This document shows, piece by piece, positions 6,713 through 8,128 of a DNA stretch of 8,128 nt. Below the pieces are notes generated by a model that saw only the letters and a program-made list of their open reading frames with translations, ran no database searches and was not told the DNA's origin. Made by a program: the position numbers and the translations under genes. The stretch spans positions 1 through 8,128 of the forward strand of contig SKKM01000240.1 in the NCBI GenBank assembly GCA_007121485.1, read 5' to 3'. Position 1 is the first letter of the stretch. The number at the start of each line of letters is the position of its first letter. This DNA comes from Wenzhouxiangella sp. Its GTDB lineage: Bacteria; Pseudomonadota; Gammaproteobacteria; Xanthomonadales; Wenzhouxiangellaceae.

Positions 6713-7219
6713 CTACCGCTTCAGGATGAATCGATGGTTGATGAGTTCGCTCAGGTTGGGCGGGAATTTCTTTGACTTGCGATCCTTGAAGGCATCGCGG
6801 TAGTAGTCGTTCAGCGCATGCAGGATGTCGCGTCGGCTGACAATGCCGAGCAGACGTCCGTTTTCTGCCACCGGCAGGTGGCGGTAGCGGTGGTTGACGA
6901 AGATCGAGGCCAGCGCGAAGATGTCCATGTCCGGTTCGACGCACACCGGATGCATCTTCATCATCGTCCGCACGGTCTGCTGCGGAGCCGGACTGCCGAA
7001 AAAGACCTCGTTGGACAGATGTTCCAGGCAGTCGCCTTCGGAAAGGAACCCGATCAGAATGCGGTGCCCCTCGGCGTCCTCCTCGACTACCGGCGCGTTG
7101 GAAATCTTGTGGCGCTTGAGGAAGGCAACGGCTTCATCCAGCGACAGGCTGGCGGTGACGGTACGCACCTTGCGGGTCATGAAATCCTGCGCCTGGGGCG
7201 CGGACGCTTGCTTGATCAT
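6713..7219 (-). CDS. CBS domain-pair protein (168 aa)
   Basis: This is a stand-alone tandem CBS (Bateman) protein, presumably cytoplasmic. Such pairs usually bind AMP, ATP or another adenosyl ligand, but the ligand and partner here are unknown. The first CBS domain spans about residues 12-66 (DFMTRKVRTVTASLSLDEA to GFLSEGDCL) and the second about 84-137 (MMKMHPVCVEPD to GIVSRRDIL). Both keep the S-x-x-D ribose-contacting motif (S60/D63, S128/D131). The linker contains LSNEVFFGSP. The C-terminal ~30 residues are strongly basic (FKDRKSKK) and fall outside the CBS fold. The ATG at 7219 has a strong Shine-Dalgarno GGAGGGAG (7232-7225 on the minus strand). The gene is convergent with nqrM and divergent from the next CBS gene, and its own promoter is visible. 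Confidence 0.88.
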   Translation of the reverse strand: MIKQASAPQAQDFMTRKVRTVTASLSLDEAVAFLKRHKISNAPVVEEDAEGHRILIGFLSEGDCLEHLSNEVFFGSPAPQQTVRTMMKMHPVCVEPDMDIFALASIFVNHRYRHLPVAENGRLLGIVSRRDILHALNDYYRDAFKDRKSKKFPPNLSELINHRFILKR

Positions 7220-7224
7220 TCAGA

Positions 7225-7232
7225 CTCCCTCC
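7225..7232 (-). promoter_or_regulatory. Ribosome-binding site of the minus-strand CBS gene
   Basis: GGAGGGAG on the minus strand. The GGAGG core (7228-7232) is 8 nt before the ATG at 7219-7217, which fixes that start. Confidence 0.75.
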
Positions 7233-7233
7233 G

Positions 7234-7256
7234 GGGGAACTCGAAGCCGGTTCCCC
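7234..7256 (-). promoter_or_regulatory. Inverted repeat in the 5' leader of the minus-strand CBS gene
   Basis: GGGGAAC (7234-7240) and GTTCCCC (7250-7256) form a perfect 7-bp inverted repeat around a 9-nt spacer. On the minus-strand transcript the hairpin would lie between the predicted start of transcription (about 7270) and the Shine-Dalgarno sequence, ending 1 nt before it. It could be an RNA hairpin affecting translation or a protein-binding operator. No T-run follows it, so it is not a terminator. Confidence 0.45.
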
Positions 7257-7276
7257 AAGTCTTCTCCAGTGCCATG

Positions 7277-7306
7277 AGTATAGACCGCGCCGACGGCTTG
7301 CGTCAC
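7277..7306 (-). promoter_or_regulatory. Predicted sigma70 promoter for the minus-strand CBS gene
   Basis: On the minus strand, GTGACG (7306-7301) and TATACT (7282-7277) are separated by 18 nt. The -10 box matches the consensus at 5 of 6 positions and the -35 at 4 of 6. Transcription would begin near 7270, giving a leader of about 50 nt that contains the inverted repeat above. Confidence 0.5.
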
Positions 7307-7342
7307 GCCGCCGACCGTATGGCGCGCGCCAGTTTGCGGGAC

Positions 7343-7372
7343 TTGGGTTCGGCCTGATCGGCGAGCTATACT
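7343..7372 (+). promoter_or_regulatory. Predicted sigma70 promoter for the plus-strand CBS gene
   Basis: TTGGGT (7343-7348) and TATACT (7367-7372) are separated by 18 nt. The -10 box is identical to that of the opposing promoter. Transcription would begin near 7379, leaving a short leader of about 25 nt before the GTG start at 7406. Confidence 0.5.
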
Positions 7373-7394
7373 CCTTTGACAACAACAAGCTGTG

Positions 7395-7399
7395 AGGAG
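7395..7399 (+). promoter_or_regulatory. Ribosome-binding site that decides the plus-strand CBS start
   Basis: AGGAG ends directly against an in-frame ATG at 7400 but is 6 nt before the in-frame GTG at 7406. The spacing favours GTG 7406 as the real start. An upstream TTG at 7376 lies at or before the predicted transcription start and is unlikely. Confidence 0.6.
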
Positions 7400-7405
7400 A
7401 TGAGG

Positions 7406-7834
7406 GTGCACAACATTCGCCAGATTCTGGAGGAAAAAGGGAGCGAAATCCTGTCGGTGGCGCCGGGCGATATGGTGATCGACGCCGTGCGCCGCATGGC
7501 CGAGCACGGGGTGGGTTCGATGCTGGTCATGCACGACGGGGAAATGAAGGGGATGTTTTCCGAACGCGACTATGCCCGCAAGGTGATCCTCGCCGGCCGC
7601 GCATCGCGCGAGACACGGGTCGAGGAGGTCATGAGCACGCCGGTGGTGACCATCGATCCGCGCGCCACCGCCGAAGAAGGTCTGGCCCTGATGACGCGCA
7701 AGCGCATTCGCCACCTGCCGGTCGTCGAGAAGGGCGCGCTGATCGGCCTGGTATCCATTGGTGACCTGGTCAATGCCGTGATCGGCGATCAGCGCCTGCT
7801 GATCGAACAGCTGGAAAGTTACGTGCGCGGTTGA
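7406..7834 (+). CDS. CBS domain-pair protein (142 aa)
   Basis: This is a small cytoplasmic protein made almost entirely of two CBS domains, about residues 14-62 and 74-126 from GTG 7406. The [S]-x-x-D ligand motifs are present in both: SERD (52-55) and SIGD (117-120). The stretches GMFSERDYARKVIL and RIRHLPVVEKGALIGLVSIGDLV are typical of a common proteobacterial family of roughly 140-residue CBS proteins that begin with an M-x-x-[IV]-R-Q-[IL]-L segment, as here. No effector domain is attached, so it probably regulates a partner through adenine-nucleotide or NAD(H)-type ligand binding. That role is inferred from the family. It is divergent from the other CBS gene with its own predicted promoter, and 92 nt separate its stop from the next gene. 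The start could also be ATG 7400 (two residues longer). Confidence 0.9.
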   Translation: MHNIRQILEEKGSEILSVAPGDMVIDAVRRMAEHGVGSMLVMHDGEMKGMFSERDYARKVILAGRASRETRVEEVMSTPVVTIDPRATAEEGLALMTRKRIRHLPVVEKGALIGLVSIGDLVNAVIGDQRLLIEQLESYVRG

Positions 7835-7865
7835 TCGGATCTGGAAAGCTCCGGGGTTCGCCGCA

Positions 7866-7888
7866 GGGCGTGTAGACCCGCCCACGCC
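7866..7888 (+). promoter_or_regulatory. GC-rich inverted repeats downstream of the CBS gene
   Basis: GGCGTG (7867-7872) can pair with CACGCC (7883-7888), or alternatively GGGCG (7866-7870) with CGCCC (7879-7883). There is no T-run, so at most this is a Rho-type or processing stem at the end of the CBS transcript. Confidence 0.25.
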
Positions 7889-7895
7889 GTGCCTG

Positions 7896-7914
7896 CCGCG
7901 CGACCGCCGCGCGG
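7896..7914. repeat. Perfect 7-bp GC palindrome in front of the putative rnr gene
   Basis: CCGCGCG (7896-7902) and CGCGCGG (7908-7914) flank the 5-nt loop ACCGC. The repeat directly abuts the -10-like TATCAT, and its left arm covers the place where a -35 box would be. It may be an operator, or the end stem of the upstream CBS transcript. Confidence 0.45.
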
Positions 7915-7920
7915 TATCAT
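7915..7920 (+). promoter_or_regulatory. Possible -10 box of the putative rnr gene (leaderless start)
   Basis: TATCAT matches the -10 consensus at 5 of 6 positions and lies only 6 nt before the ATG at 7927. If used, transcription would start at or next to the ATG, giving a leaderless mRNA. No good -35 box or Shine-Dalgarno sequence is visible (only GCGGGA before the ATG). Confidence 0.35.
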
Positions 7921-7926
7921 GCGGGA

Positions 7927-8128
7927 ATGAACGATTCCCAGACCCCCAGCGCGGATTCCATCCGCCGCGTACTCGCCGAGCATGATCGCCCGCTGACCCG
8001 GCGCCAGCTGTCCGGCATTTTCGGTTTGAGCAAGGAAGACTCGGACCGCCTGATCAAACCCATCCTGGTCGAACTGGTCAGTACGGGTGAAGTGGTGCGC
8101 AACCGCAGGGCCGCCTACGGACTCGCAC
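7927..8128 (+). CDS. rnr: Probable ribonuclease R, N-terminal fragment (runs off window)
   Basis: The first 67 codons of a gene are cut by the window end. The protein begins MNDSQTPSADSIRRVLAEHD and continues with a helix-turn-helix-like stretch (RPLTRRQLSGIFGLSKEDSDRL) and VRNRRAAYGLA. This resembles the N-terminal winged-helix domain of RNase R, whose strand ends in an RNRRGxYGL-type motif just before the cold-shock and RNB domains. RNase R is a processive 3'-5' exoribonuclease that degrades structured RNA. The N-terminus before the helix-turn-helix is shorter than in the E. coli enzyme. The catalytic RNB domain is not in the window, so another winged-helix protein remains possible. The ATG at 7927 is the only reasonable start: the ATG at 7919 meets a stop two codons later. 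Confidence 0.65.
   Translation, partial: MNDSQTPSADSIRRVLAEHDRPLTRRQLSGIFGLSKEDSDRLIKPILVELVSTGEVVRNRRAAYGLA

Noticed and set aside
6591..6803. 70-codon plus-strand ORF with a hydrophobic start
   Set aside because: It runs through the repeat element and then antisense through the CBS gene, and it has no ribosome-binding site or family resemblance.
7376..7381. TTGACA as a -35 box for the plus-strand CBS gene
   Set aside because: A correctly spaced -10 would fall on the start-codon region (about 7399-7404, GATGAG), which does not resemble one. TATACT just upstream gives a better promoter.
7220..7885. 221-codon minus-strand ORF that could extend upstream of the minus CBS gene
   Set aside because: It is antisense to the plus-strand CBS gene and its promoter region. 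The composition (H, Q, A, G) is that of a shadow frame.
1..8128. CRISPR array, tRNA or rRNA genes, transposase or phage genes
   Set aside because: No regularly spaced repeats, no tRNA-like cloverleaf or rRNA sequence noticed, and every substantial coding region is explained by nqr, CBS or rnr genes.

Overview
The window is GC-rich, densely coded bacterial DNA. It carries most of an operon for the Na+-translocating NADH:quinone oxidoreductase (Na+-NQR). The order nqrA-B-C-D-E-F-apbE-nqrM and the strong similarity of the subunits to the Vibrio type point to a gammaproteobacterium. The high GC and GTG-rich starts fit a GC-rich marine or halophilic lineage (Chromatiales- or Lysobacterales/Wenzhouxiangella-like). 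That placement is an impression, not something the sequence proves.

Layout. Positions 1-6510, all on +, hold the operon. It comprises the last 242 codons of nqrA, then complete nqrB, nqrC, nqrD, nqrE and nqrF, followed by the two maturation genes apbE (periplasmic FMN transferase) and nqrM (putative iron-delivery factor). Junctions are extremely tight (0-nt gaps at A/B and C/D, overlaps at B/C, E/F, F/apbE and apbE/M, 15 nt at D/E), so the genes are almost certainly one mRNA with translational coupling. The operon promoter lies upstream of the window. Positions 6511-6712 are a convergent intergenic gap. It holds a roughly 150-bp element with 20-bp imperfect inverted ends and CCTCTGYG direct repeats, plus a possible terminator for the gene on the other strand. 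Positions 6713-7834 hold two divergent genes, each encoding a stand-alone CBS-domain pair. Between them lie two facing sigma70-like promoters, both with a TATACT -10 box. Position 7927 to the end is the start of what looks like rnr (ribonuclease R), cut by the window edge.

How the genes work together. NADH is oxidised on the cytoplasmic face by NqrF (FAD, then 2Fe-2S). Electrons pass through the NqrD/NqrE intramembrane Fe-S site to the covalent FMNs on NqrC (T223) and NqrB (T229), then to riboflavin and ubiquinone, driving Na+ export. ApbE attaches the two FMNs. NqrM is needed to assemble the NqrD/E iron centre. Every key residue I could check is present, so the enzyme should be functional and self-sufficient for maturation. 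The CBS proteins probably sense adenine nucleotides; no functional link to Nqr is shown beyond position.

I found no clearly new multi-gene system. The best second-look items are the dispersed-repeat-like element at 6515-6664, the strong hairpin at the nqrD/nqrE junction, the two-promoter region with a 5' UTR hairpin between the CBS genes, and the palindrome plus possibly leaderless start in front of rnr.
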